Positions 33,828 to 42,254 of a stretch of DNA of 64,000 nt are shown here, in pieces (the first letter of the stretch is position 1; the number at the start of each line of letters is the position of its first letter). This DNA comes from Deltaproteobacteria bacterium (GTDB lineage: Bacteria; Myxococcota_A; Polyangia; GCA-2747355; JADLHG01), in NCBI GenBank assembly GCA_020848905.1, contig JADLHG010000031.1:372001-436000 (forward strand), read 5' to 3'. The position numbers and the translations under genes are program-made. Under the pieces are notes generated by a model. It saw nothing but the letters and a program-made list of their open reading frames with translations, had not been told where the DNA came from and searched no databases.

Positions 33828-35627
33828 CTAGTCGCCCTCGCCGCCGTACATGGCCTCGATCTGCTGCCCGTACTTCTCGTAGACCACCTTGCGCTTGATC
33901 TTCTGCGTTGGTGTCAGCTCGCCGGTCTCCAGGGTGAAGTCGTTCGGGAGCACGGTGAACTTCTTCACCGTCTCGTAGCGCGCGAGCTGGCTGTTCGCGG
34001 CGTCCACCCCGGACTGCACGTGGGCCAGAAACGCCGCGTGGCGCGCAAGCGCGTCGGACGCCTCCGGCCACCCCTTTGCCTTGGCCAGCGCCGGGCCGCC
34101 CACGGGATCGATGGTCACGAGAGCCACCAGATACTTGCGACGGTCGCCGATCACCACCGCTTGCCCCACGCCGGGGATGTTGCGCAGGAGCTTCTCGATG
34201 TTCTGCGGGGCCACGTTCTTGCCCCCCGCCGTGATGAGCAGGTCCTTCTTGCGATCGGTGATCCGCAGGAAGCCCTCCGCATCGAACTCGCCCACGTCGC
34301 CGGAGTGGAGCCAGCCGTCGATCAGCGTGGCCTTGGTGGCCTCCTCTTCCTTGAAGTAGCCGAGGAAGACGTTCGGTCCGCGCACGATGATCTCGCCGTC
34401 CTCGGCGATCTTCACGTCCACCCGCGGGATCGGGATCCCTACCGTACCGATCTTCGTCTTGCCGGGACGCGGCCAGTTGAAGGTGCTCGGCCCGGTCCCC
34501 TCGGACTGGCCGTAGACCTCGTGGATCGCGATCCCGCAGCTCAGGAAGAACTCCAGTGTCTCGCGCGAGATCGGGGCCGCGCCGCTCACCGCGACGCGCA
34601 GGCGGTCGAGGCCCACCTGCTTCGCCAGCTTGTCGAAGAAGAGGCGCCGCGCCACCGTCTCCTTGAAGCCCAGCATGCCGGAGGGGGCCCCGTGGCGGAC
34701 GCGATACTGGCCCGCCTCCGTGCCGACCTTGCGCGACCAGCGGATGATCGTGGCCTTGAGCCCCGTCGCCTCGTTCAGCTTCTGCTCGAGGGCAGTCTGG
34801 AACTTCTCCCACACGCGGGGAACTCCGAGGAAGAGCGTGGGACGCGCCGCGATGAGCACCTCCTTCAGCTGCTCGAGCTTCGGGCAGAACCAGATCGGGT
34901 AGCCCACCGTCAGCGCCACGTGCACGGAGAACATCTGCTCCGCGATGTGCGAGAGCGGCAGGTAGGAGACGACGCAGTCCTCGGGGCGCGTGTCCCCGAC
35001 CATCTCGACGGCGATGGCGGCGGTGGCGGCCAGGTTCTTGGCGCTGAGCATGACGCCCTTCGGCGGCCCCGTCGTCCCGCTGGTGTAGATGAGCGTGGAC
35101 AGATCGTCGGGCTGGATCTCGTCGGAGCGCTTCTGGACCGCAGGATGCTGGTCAGCCCCCGACTTGCAGAAGTCGTCGAAGGAGACGACCAGCGGGTCGT
35201 TCACCTGCGCGGCGCTGGCCATGATCACCACCTTGCGCAGGTTGGGGAGCTGGTCGCGCACTGCCGCGATCTTCTTCCACTGCTCCTCGTCCTCGACGAC
35301 CACCACCTTGGCTTCGCAGTGCGCCGCGATGTAGGCCGCCTGCTCCACCGTGCTGGTCTGGTAGATGCCCGCGGGGACGCCGCGAACCATCATCGCCCCC
35401 ACGTCGGCGATGAGCCACTCCGGACGGTTGTTGCCCATGATCGCCACGGCGTCGCCGGGCTCGTACCCCATGGCCAGCAGCGCCCCGGCGAAGTCGAGAC
35501 AGCGCGCGTAGTAGGTACGCCAGTCGATCGGGACCCACGCGCCCCCCTGGCGATACCACATGGCCGGGCTATGGGGCTGCGTCTCGGCGTGCCGCTTGAA
35601 TCGGGAAATGATCGTGTCGATGGCCAT
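33828..35627 (-). CDS. Long-chain acyl-CoA synthetase (AMP-forming)
   Basis: A 599-aa adenylate-forming enzyme that activates fatty acids to acyl-CoA via acyl-AMP. Clear motifs are the P-loop TLIYTSGTTGPPKGVMLS, YLPLSHIAEQM, EVYGQSEGTGPSTFN, GWLHSGDVGEFD and the hinge/lid ITDRKKDLLITAGGKNVAPQ with C-terminal KIKRKVVYEKYG. Length and order fit the FadD15-like/ACSBG-type long-chain synthetases. The ATG at 35627 has GGAGGCGAC just upstream and is far better than longer in-frame starts. A YbjN-like gene lies 43 bp upstream on the same strand. Substrate chain length is not readable. Confidence 0.95.
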   Translation of the reverse strand: MAIDTIISRFKRHAETQPHSPAMWYRQGGAWVPIDWRTYYARCLDFAGALLAMGYEPGDAVAIMGNNRPEWLIADVGAMMVRGVPAGIYQTSTVEQAAYIAAHCEAKVVVVEDEEQWKKIAAVRDQLPNLRKVVIMASAAQVNDPLVVSFDDFCKSGADQHPAVQKRSDEIQPDDLSTLIYTSGTTGPPKGVMLSAKNLAATAAIAVEMVGDTRPEDCVVSYLPLSHIAEQMFSVHVALTVGYPIWFCPKLEQLKEVLIAARPTLFLGVPRVWEKFQTALEQKLNEATGLKATIIRWSRKVGTEAGQYRVRHGAPSGMLGFKETVARRLFFDKLAKQVGLDRLRVAVSGAAPISRETLEFFLSCGIAIHEVYGQSEGTGPSTFNWPRPGKTKIGTVGIPIPRVDVKIAEDGEIIVRGPNVFLGYFKEEEATKATLIDGWLHSGDVGEFDAEGFLRITDRKKDLLITAGGKNVAPQNIEKLLRNIPGVGQAVVIGDRRKYLVALVTIDPVGGPALAKAKGWPEASDALARHAAFLAHVQSGVDAANSQLARYETVKKFTVLPNDFTLETGELTPTQKIKRKVVYEKYGQQIEAMYGGEGD

Positions 35628-35670
35628 CGTCGCCTCCAGCGCCGCCAGTCGGGAGAGCCGCCCGGGGCGG

Positions 35671-36060
35671 TTAATACCGATCCGCTCCGCCTTGAAGGGC
35701 TGACTCCAGCTCGTCGGCGGTGCGGGCAATGACCTGCATGCCGAGCTCGAGTTCGGGCAGGTCGAGGGTGGAGAGCAGGTAGTTCCGAGTCAACAGGTAG
35801 TAGTCCCCCTCCAGACACAGGTGTCCGATCACGAGCTCTCGATTGCGCAGGAGCGCCTCCTGGGGGGCCAGGTTGGCGAGCGCGCAGACGCGCGTGCGGA
35901 CGCAGAGCCACTCGCGCTCGAGGGCATCGAAGCCTTCGATGCGGATCATCTGGGAGCGCTGATCGGGGTAGCTGAAGGTGAGCAGGAACTGCCGCGGACC
36001 CTGCAGCGTGACGGGGTAGCGCGCCTGAAGGTGATTTTGGATGTCGTGCCAGGTCAGCAT
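35671..36060 (-). CDS. YbjN / type III chaperone-fold protein
   Basis: A 129-aa soluble protein. Features typical of the YbjN/CesT-like fold are IRIEGFDALEREWLCVRTRV, ELVIGHLCLEGDYYLLTRNY and the closing ARTADELESALQGG, which matches the family's A-D-x-L-E-x-x-x-x-G-G-D ending. Family members bind partner proteins and have no enzyme activity. It shares a strand with the acyl-CoA synthetase downstream and has its own promoter and GAGGGAG ribosome site. The partner is unknown. Confidence 0.75.
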   Translation of the reverse strand: MLTWHDIQNHLQARYPVTLQGPRQFLLTFSYPDQRSQMIRIEGFDALEREWLCVRTRVCALANLAPQEALLRNRELVIGHLCLEGDYYLLTRNYLLSTLDLPELELGMQVIARTADELESALQGGADRY

Positions 36061-36086
36061 GGCCGAGCTCCCTCGCCGGAGGGCGC

Positions 36087-36115
36087 ATTATCATCGTCCG
36101 GCGGCGAGGCCACAA
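36087..36115 (-). promoter_or_regulatory. Promoter of the YbjN-like/acyl-CoA synthetase pair
   Basis: TTGTGG (36115-36110), 17-bp spacer, GATAAT (36092-36087). It predicts a 20-nt leader with GAGGGAG before the ATG at 36060. Confidence 0.5.
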
Positions 36116-36260
36116 GGGGGGGCGGTGCTCGGCCTCGCGGGGGCGCGTCTTCGCCCGAACCGCACGTTGCCAATGCGGAATTTCCGGGGCGCACACCCCG
36201 TTGGGATCAGCGGCTGGCTTTCTCGTGGCGGGGGCCGGCAGGCGAGCCGGACGCGCAACT

Positions 36261-36268
36261 GCTACAAT
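36261..36268 (+). promoter_or_regulatory. Extended -10 promoter of the TPR/TolA-like gene
   Basis: TGC-TACAAT with the hexamer at 36263-36268 and TG at 36260-36261. No -35 is recognisable. Predicted start near 36275, leader 44 nt with AAAGGG before the ATG at 36319. Confidence 0.4.
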
Positions 36269-36318
36269 TTTGCCCCGTATGGGTCCGCGCGCCTAGCGTA
36301 GATCAGAAAGGGTGTGCG

Positions 36319-39285
36319 ATGAAACGGACCGTTCTTCTTCTTCTCTTCGTGACGGGAGCCATCGGTGGGTCGGCCTGGGCTGACTCGGCGGCGACGCTGA
36401 AACAGCAGGGCGATGAGCAGGCGAAGAGCGGCAACTCCGCCCAGGCGATGGAGCTCTACCGTCGGGCGATCGCGGCCGATGCGGGGCACCTGCCGGCCCA
36501 CGACGCCTTGACGGCGCAGCTCCTGCGGGCGGGACAGTTCGCGGAGGTGGTCCGGCTTCTCGAGGAGCTCCTGCGCAAGGCGCCGAAGCACGCCGACGCT
36601 TGGTACAGCGTGGCGTACGCGCATCGCAAGCTCGGCCGGCTCGATGCCGCCATCGCCGCCTATCGGCAGTACGCGGCGCTCCGTCCGGAGCGGGCGGACC
36701 CCCACTACGGGCTCGGGCTCGCGTTGCGGGCCAAGGGGCAGGTAGCGCTGGCTGCGGCCAGCTTCCGTCGCTACGCGGAGCTCGAGAAGGATCCGACCAA
36801 GCAGACCTGGGTCGCGAAGGCCCGGGCCTTCGCGGCGGAGGCGGAGCGCCTCGCGACGCCGGCCCCCAGGCAGCCCCCGGTGGCCAAGGCCCCGGCGAGT
36901 GCCGCGACGCCCAAGGGTGCGCCTGTCGCCAAGCCGGCTCGAGGGAGCTCGGCGGCGCACAAGAGCCGCGGGGATGCGCTCCTCAAGGCTGGCAAGCTCG
37001 CCGAGGCCGTGGCGGCGTACCGTGCGGCGGTGGCGAGCGACGCCAAGAATCTGCCGGCGGTGAACGAGCTCGGCAGCGCGCTCTTCCGGCTGGAGCGGTA
37101 TCCGGAGGCGGCGGAGGCTTTTCGCGGGGCGGTGACCGCGAGCCCGTCCTTCGCGCTCGGCTGGTACAACCTCGCCTACGCGCTCCGCAAGGCGGGCAAG
37201 CTCGAGGAGGCGGTCGCGGCCTACCGCAGGTTCTCCGAGCTCAAGCCGGCGGACCCCGATCCCTACTTCGGCCTCGGGCTCACGTACCTCGGACTCGGCA
37301 AGCGTGCGGAGGCGAGGCAGGCCTTCGGCGAGTACCTGAAGCGCGAGAAACGCCCCGGCCAGGAGAAGTGGCTGGCCGAGGCGAAGAAGCACCTCGCCGC
37401 GCTGGAGGCCGGGCCCGCGGCTCCGAAGCCGAGCGCGGCGGCGGCGCCGTCCGCGGAGGGCGCGAAGGCCGCGGCGACCGACACGCCCGTCGGGATCCCG
37501 ATGCCCACCATGGCGGAGAGCCCGCCGCACACCGACAGCGGGCGACGGCGCGAGCAGGCCGTGGTCTTCGCGCGGACGGGGCGCTGCACGGCTGCCATTC
37601 CGATCTATCGCCAGACAGTGGCGGAGGACCCGTTCGACACCCGCGCCTACGACGGGCTGGCCTTCTGCGCGCATCGCCTGGGCCAGCACCACCAGGGGAT
37701 CCTCGACCTGCGGACGGCCCTGCGGGACAACCCCGAATACGAAACGGCGTGGCACCACCTCGGACGGCTCTACCGGCTCTCGGGGCAACCCCAGGCGGCC
37801 GTCGGGGCCTATCGGCGTTACCTGTCGAAGCAGCCGCGACACGCCGAGGCGCAGCTCGAGCTGGCCCGCGCGCTTCGGGCGAGCGGTCTCGCCGCCGAGG
37901 CGATCGAGGCCTACCGGGCGTTTCTCGCGCTGGACGATCATGCCGAGCTACAGCCCCAGCGGGCGTCGGCCCGGGCCGAGCTGCAGGCGCTCGGTGGCAC
38001 TCCCCCGGCGGCGCCCTCGGCGAAGCAGGAGGGCAAGGAGGCGGGCTCTGGGCGAGCGTCCGGCCCGAAGGGTCCCGCGTCGGAGACGGGCGGAAAGGCT
38101 CCGACGCCCGTGGCGAGCAAGCTGCCCGCGGACGTGATGGCCAAGGCGATGAAGGAGGCCGGTATCGGCAAGCGAGGAGGCACCAGTCCGGGCGAAGGCG
38201 AGGGCGCGACGGAGCATACGGCGGTGCCCGTGCTGTCCCCGGCGGAGAAGCGCGCGGCGGCCAAGGAGGCCCGGCGCAAGGCGGCGGAGGAGAAGCGCGC
38301 CGCGCTCGAGGCGAAGCGCACCGAGGAGAAGCGCAAGCGCGAGGAGGCCCGGGCGGCCCGGGCGGCGGCCGCGGCGGCGAAGAAGGCGGAGGCCGAGCGG
38401 AAGCGTGAGGAGGCGAAGCAGCAGCGAGAGGCCGAGACCCAGCGCAAGGCGGAGGAGAAGCAGCGCCGCACCGACACGCAGCGCATGGCCCAGGGTGCGG
38501 CGGAGACGGCCGTGCCGGCGGCGGCGGGCGGGGCGGCGAAGGGGTCGGGCAGCGGAGAGAAGGGCCAGGGCGGCTTCAGCGCGGCGCTCGCCGAGGACCT
38601 GCGGCGGGTCCCGGGCGGCGCGAAACCCGAGGAGGGGAGCGCGGAGAGTCCTGCGGCGGCGACGGCGCTCGTGGCTCTCGGAGACAAGCAGTTCGCCTCG
38701 AAGCGCTTCCTCGTCGCGCTAGGGCTCTATCGGCACGCGGCCCAGTTGGACGCGAAGAACGTGGAGGCCCTCGAACGTGCCGCTCTCGCGGCGGTGGCGC
38801 TGCAGCGGCTCGAGCTGGCGGCCGAGCTCTACGGCAAGCTCCTCAAGCTGGAGCCCAAGCACCGGAGCGCCGCCCTCGGGCTGCGACTGACGCGCGCGGG
38901 GGGGCGTCCGATCCGGGGGGTGGGCCGGGCGTCGCTGGACAATGCGCGGCGCGAGCTGCAGGCGCGGCGCTTTGCCGAGGCGGACAAGGCGCTCGCGCAG
39001 CTTCCTGCGGCGGCGCTCGGCAGCGAGGGGTACCGCCTCAAAGCGGAGGCGCAGCTCGGGCTCGGGCGGGGCGAGGGGGCGTTGCACGAGGCCGGCCGCG
39101 CCCTGGCCCTGGATCCGTCCGACGTGGAGGCGCTTCGGCTCATGGGCGAGGCGCATCGCCTGCTGGGCAATCGCTCACGCGCGCTGACCTACTTCAGACA
39201 GTACCTCGCGAAGCCCGCGGGGCAGCGCTCATCCGCGCGCCGGGCCGCCGTGAGCCGGGCCGTCGCAGAGCTCGCCGGGCGGTAG
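36319..39285 (+). CDS. Exported multi-TPR protein with TolA-like charged coil
   Basis: A 988-aa protein with a Sec signal peptide (KRTVLLLLFVTGAIGGSAWA) and so periplasmic or outer-membrane associated. Four TPR blocks (about 24-165, 215-365, 410-545 and 770-985) are separated by Pro/Ala linkers; repeats read AxxLYRRAIAADAGHLPAH and AVAAYRxFSELKPADPDPYF. Between the third and fourth lies a ~100-residue Lys/Glu/Ala helix (KRAAAKEARRKAAEEKRAAL) like the long coil of TolA, able to span the periplasm. Exported TPR proteins commonly serve in envelope assembly or secretion. It is convergent with ubiB, with 13 bp between the stops. Confidence 0.87.
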   Translation: MKRTVLLLLFVTGAIGGSAWADSAATLKQQGDEQAKSGNSAQAMELYRRAIAADAGHLPAHDALTAQLLRAGQFAEVVRLLEELLRKAPKHADAWYSVAYAHRKLGRLDAAIAAYRQYAALRPERADPHYGLGLALRAKGQVALAAASFRRYAELEKDPTKQTWVAKARAFAAEAERLATPAPRQPPVAKAPASAATPKGAPVAKPARGSSAAHKSRGDALLKAGKLAEAVAAYRAAVASDAKNLPAVNELGSALFRLERYPEAAEAFRGAVTASPSFALGWYNLAYALRKAGKLEEAVAAYRRFSELKPADPDPYFGLGLTYLGLGKRAEARQAFGEYLKREKRPGQEKWLAEAKKHLAALEAGPAAPKPSAAAAPSAEGAKAAATDTPVGIPMPTMAESPPHTDSGRRREQAVVFARTGRCTAAIPIYRQTVAEDPFDTRAYDGLAFCAHRLGQHHQGILDLRTALRDNPEYETAWHHLGRLYRLSGQPQAAVGAYRRYLSKQPRHAEAQLELARALRASGLAAEAIEAYRAFLALDDHAELQPQRASARAELQALGGTPPAAPSAKQEGKEAGSGRASGPKGPASETGGKAPTPVASKLPADVMAKAMKEAGIGKRGGTSPGEGEGATEHTAVPVLSPAEKRAAAKEARRKAAEEKRAALEAKRTEEKRKREEARAARAAAAAAKKAEAERKREEAKQQREAETQRKAEEKQRRTDTQRMAQGAAETAVPAAAGGAAKGSGSGEKGQGGFSAALAEDLRRVPGGAKPEEGSAESPAAATALVALGDKQFASKRFLVALGLYRHAAQLDAKNVEALERAALAAVALQRLELAAELYGKLLKLEPKHRSAALGLRLTRAGGRPIRGVGRASLDNARRELQARRFAEADKALAQLPAAALGSEGYRLKAEAQLGLGRGEGALHEAGRALALDPSDVEALRLMGEAHRLLGNRSRALTYFRQYLAKPAGQRSSARRAAVSRAVAELAGR

Positions 39286-39298
39286 GGGCCCGCGGCTC

Positions 39299-41026
39299 CT
39301 ACCGGCGCCGGGTCTGGCGTCGGATCCAGCGCCGCGCCTTGAGCATCGAACGCAAGAGCATCACGCCGAAGAAGCTGCCGGCCCAGATGGTGCTGTCCAG
39401 AGCCCGATCCATCCCGCGCTCGTCGAAGCGCAGGGCGGCCACGGCGGCCGTGATGGTCAGCGCGGTGAACACCACCTGCTGAACGAGGAGGTAGTAGAGC
39501 TGCGCGTACTCCGACTGCCCCGCGAGCTTGATCTCGATCTCGCCCTGCATCGCGCGGCTCGTGAACTTCTTGATCTCGGCCGGCAGGGCGAGCGCCGCGA
39601 GGATGATGTCGCGGCTGGTGTCGAGCATGAACCGCGACCAGTCCCCGTCCTTGCCGAGGACGAACTCCTCGACGTGGGGGCGAATGACGGCCATCGGGTT
39701 CAGCTCCGGGTCGAGCTCGGTGCAGAGGCCCATAAGGAGCAGGATCGTGCGTTCCAGCATGATCCATTCCTTGGGCACTCGAAACGTGTCGGTGATGTCC
39801 GCCAGGGAGATGTTCATCTGGCGTAGGTCCGCCAGGTTCTCGAGCCCTTGTTGCGGGTCGAACTTGATGTCCTTGAGGTTGAAGCTCTCGAGCTTGATCT
39901 CGCGCTGGAAGCGATCGTGAAAGTACTCCACCACGCGGTCGTAGACCTTCGGGTCGGCCTGGTGGGCGAGAAACCCCATCTGGCGCAGCGAGGTCACGAT
40001 CTTCTGCGTGTCGCGGTTGATCGCGCCCTGCAGCAACGTGACGAGGCCGCCGCGCATCTGCTCCGAGAGCACCGCCACCGCGCCGAAGTCGAGGAAGTGG
40101 ATCGTGGGTCCCGCGCTGACCAGGATGTTCCCCGGGTGCGGATCGGCGTGATACAGGCCGTGGTGGAAGATCTGCTGGCAGTAGCTCTCGATGACGAGTC
40201 GCGCCAGCGCCTTGCGGTCGACCTGCAGCCGCTCGAGGCCCTTGAGGTCGTTGATCTTGACGGCGTCGACGAACTCGGTGGTCAGCACGCGCGGGGTCGT
40301 GAGGTCGCGCACCACCTGCGGGAAGCGCACGTCCTCGCGGCCCGCGAAGTTCTTGGCGATGAGCTCCGCGTTGCGCGCCTCCGAGGTGAAGTCGAGCTCC
40401 TGCAGCACCATGGCGCGGATCTCGTGATAGATCGCGTCCAGGCCGTGGTAGGGGACGAAGCGGTTGATCAGCGAGAAGATCCGTCGCAGCGCCGCCAGGT
40501 CGCTCCGCACGATCTCGTCGATATCGGGGTACTGCACCTTCACCGCCACGCGGCGCCCGCCCGGCAAGCGGGCTACGTGCACCTGTCCGATGCTGGCGCT
40601 GGCCACCGGGGTCTCCTCGAAGGACTCGAAGAGCTCCTTCGGCCCGCGGCCGCCGAACTCCTCGCGCAGGCGCTTCTCGATCGCGCGGAAGGGGCGCGGC
40701 GGCACCTGGTCCTGCAGCCCCGCCAGCTCGGTCCGGAAGGCGTCGGGCAGGAAGTTGGTCATGATCGAGAAGAGCTGACCCACCTTGATGTAGAGGCCCT
40801 GCAGCTCCACGATGGCGCGGTAGATGCGCCGCGCGTTGCGGAGGTTGGCCTTCTGCAGCACGAGGTCGATCGCCACCTTGGAGCGATAGCGCGCGAGCAG
40901 GCGGATCCAGAGGTACGAGCTCAGGATCCGGAGCGTCACCACGTAGGCCTTCAGGAAGCGCCAGGGGGGCCGGATAGGGCTGCCGTGGGGCTTCGTCGGG
41001 CTCGGAGTCGGTGCGTGGCCCTCCAT
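39299..41026 (-). CDS. UbiB/ABC1 (ADCK)-family atypical kinase
   Basis: A 575-aa protein of the UbiB family, membrane-associated ATPases needed for isoprenoid quinone synthesis. Signature motifs: KxGQ (YIKVGQLFSIM), SIGQVHVARL with nucleotide-binding AVKVQYP, QELDFTSEARNAE, HADPHPGNI and FLDFGAVA. Two hydrophobic helices near the C-terminus (LVQQVVFTALTITAAVAAL and SFFGVMLL) anchor it. The ATG at 41026 is chosen because the longer frame starts in the promoter. The neighbouring divergent gene at 41143 is a small conserved-looking protein. A quinone-pathway role is expected from the family but not proven here. Confidence 0.93.
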   Translation of the reverse strand: MEGHAPTPSPTKPHGSPIRPPWRFLKAYVVTLRILSSYLWIRLLARYRSKVAIDLVLQKANLRNARRIYRAIVELQGLYIKVGQLFSIMTNFLPDAFRTELAGLQDQVPPRPFRAIEKRLREEFGGRGPKELFESFEETPVASASIGQVHVARLPGGRRVAVKVQYPDIDEIVRSDLAALRRIFSLINRFVPYHGLDAIYHEIRAMVLQELDFTSEARNAELIAKNFAGREDVRFPQVVRDLTTPRVLTTEFVDAVKINDLKGLERLQVDRKALARLVIESYCQQIFHHGLYHADPHPGNILVSAGPTIHFLDFGAVAVLSEQMRGGLVTLLQGAINRDTQKIVTSLRQMGFLAHQADPKVYDRVVEYFHDRFQREIKLESFNLKDIKFDPQQGLENLADLRQMNISLADITDTFRVPKEWIMLERTILLLMGLCTELDPELNPMAVIRPHVEEFVLGKDGDWSRFMLDTSRDIILAALALPAEIKKFTSRAMQGEIEIKLAGQSEYAQLYYLLVQQVVFTALTITAAVAALRFDERGMDRALDSTIWAGSFFGVMLLRSMLKARRWIRRQTRRR

Positions 41027-41035
41027 CGGGGCGGC

Positions 41036-41065
41036 ATCATAGCCGCAACGGCCGCGCGACACCAA
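41036..41065 (-). promoter_or_regulatory. Promoter of the UbiB gene
   Basis: TTGGTG (41065-41060), 18-bp spacer, TATGAT (41041-41036). Predicted +1 near 41029, 3 nt from the ATG: nearly leaderless. Confidence 0.5.
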
Positions 41066-41087
41066 CGGCGCGCTGCGGCGAACCTTC

Positions 41088-41117
41088 TTGACAGGGCAGG
41101 GGGCGGCCGGGGAGAAC
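41088..41117 (+). promoter_or_regulatory. Weak promoter of the small gene at 41143
   Basis: Perfect TTGACA (41088-41093), 18-bp spacer, GAGAAC (41112-41117, only 3/6). A GAGGAG ribosome site (41132-41137) precedes the ATG. Confidence 0.35.
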
Positions 41118-41142
41118 TTCGGTTCGAACTCGAGGAGCCGCC

Positions 41143-41610
41143 ATGAAGGAACGCGGGGCTAGGGAGCGCGGGACCGAAGAGGCCAAGGAGGCCAAGGAGC
41201 CGGCGCCCGACGAGGGCCTGCGGCAGAAACTCGAGGGGCTGGTGCCCGACCTCCTCCGGCGCACGTTCTACGCGGGGCTCGGCGCGCTCTTCACCTCCGA
41301 GGAGGGGCTGAAGAAGATCGCGCAGGACTTCTCGCTGCCGAAGGACGTGGCGAACTACCTCATCAATCAGGCCCAGGGGACCAAGGAAGAGCTGTTCCGC
41401 ATCATCGGCTCCGAGTTCCGGGGGTTCCTGCAGACTCTGAACCTGAGCGACGAGCTCCAGCGCCTCCTGACCAGCCTCTCGTTCGAGATCAAGACGGAGG
41501 TGCGCTTCATCCCGAACGACGCACGCCCGCGGGTGAGCAGCAAGATGGCGGTCCGGCGTCGCGGCGGGAAGGAACCCGAGGCGACCGACGACGAGCCGCC
41601 CGTGACCTGA
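41143..41610 (+). CDS. Small helical protein of unknown function
   Basis: A 155-aa soluble protein. Charged N-terminus (ERGTEEAKEAKEPAPDEG), then an amphipathic helical body: VPDLLRRTFYAGLGALFTSE, FSLPKDVANYLINQAQGTKE and ELFRIIGSEFRGFLQTLNLS, and a conserved-looking ending SFEIKTEVRFIPND. The helical body and length recall granule- or membrane-associated phasin-like proteins, but I do not recognise the family. It is divergent from ubiB with a good ribosome site. A shared role with UbiB is only suggested by position. Confidence 0.75.
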   Translation: MKERGARERGTEEAKEAKEPAPDEGLRQKLEGLVPDLLRRTFYAGLGALFTSEEGLKKIAQDFSLPKDVANYLINQAQGTKEELFRIIGSEFRGFLQTLNLSDELQRLLTSLSFEIKTEVRFIPNDARPRVSSKMAVRRRGGKEPEATDDEPPVT

Positions 41611-41667
41611 CGCCGGGGCCTGACGTAGATCGGCCCGGCTCGAGGCAGGAGGCGCCCCGCTTCGGCC

Positions 41668-42138
41668 TCAAGGCACGGTCACGCCTTCGAATCGTACCTT
41701 CGTCCCGACGCCGATGTGGTGGGCCGCGGCGAAGCCGGCGTTCACCTCCAGTACGTAACGGGCGGGGGCATCCACCTTGCGCGAGGCGGTGCTGCGCGGC
41801 TCTGCCGACTCGATGAGGCCTACCACCTTGAGCTGCTGGTCGATGAAGAGCATGTCCAGAGGGATGTGGGTGTTCTTCATCCAGAAGGCTTGCGGCTCTT
41901 CCTTGTCGAAGAGGAAGAGCATGCCGGCGTCGGCCGGGAGGCTCTGGCGGTGCATCAAGCCGATGGCGCGCTCCTCGGGAGTGCGCGCCAGCTCGACCCG
42001 GACCTTCACGGGCTGCGCGCCGCCGAGCAGGTAGACGGCGGGGCTGCCTGCGGAGGCCGCGTCGCCTCGGCTCTGATGGGAGCAGGCGGCTGCCGCGAGG
42101 GCGACGAGGATCGGCAAGAAGGTCTTGAGCGCGCGCAC
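41668..42138 (-). CDS. DUF192 family lipoprotein
   Basis: A 156-aa lipoprotein: signal peptide with lipobox AAAC. The mature part is a single DUF192 domain, identified by PEERAIGLMHRQSLPADAGM, LFLFDKEEPQAFWMKNTHIP and LDMLFIDQQLKVVGL. DUF192 proteins are small beta-rich extracytoplasmic proteins of unknown biochemical role, widespread in bacteria and archaea. The start is GTG at 42138. It is convergent with the gene ending at 41610 and divergent from hemD. Confidence 0.92.
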   Translation of the reverse strand: MRALKTFLPILVALAAAACSHQSRGDAASAGSPAVYLLGGAQPVKVRVELARTPEERAIGLMHRQSLPADAGMLFLFDKEEPQAFWMKNTHIPLDMLFIDQQLKVVGLIESAEPRSTASRKVDAPARYVLEVNAGFAAAHHIGVGTKVRFEGVTVP

Positions 42139-42212
42139 GGGCCGACTATACGCGAAGCGCGCCCCGGGGGAAGCGCCCCGGCGCGATCGGCGGCCACCTC
42201 TGGCGACGCGAA

Positions 42213-42242
42213 TTGACTTTCTGCGGGCTCGCGGGCCAGCAT
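42213..42242 (+). promoter_or_regulatory. Possible promoter of hemD
   Basis: TTGACT (42213-42218), 18-bp spacer, CAGCAT (42237-42242). The -10 is poor. Predicted leader about 6 nt, with no ribosome site. Confidence 0.3.
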
Positions 42243-42254
42243 GCGCGGGCGCCC

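Noticed and set aside
41611-41667. Terminator between the 41143 gene and DUF192 gene
   Set aside because: Only short 5-6-bp stems with long loops were found.
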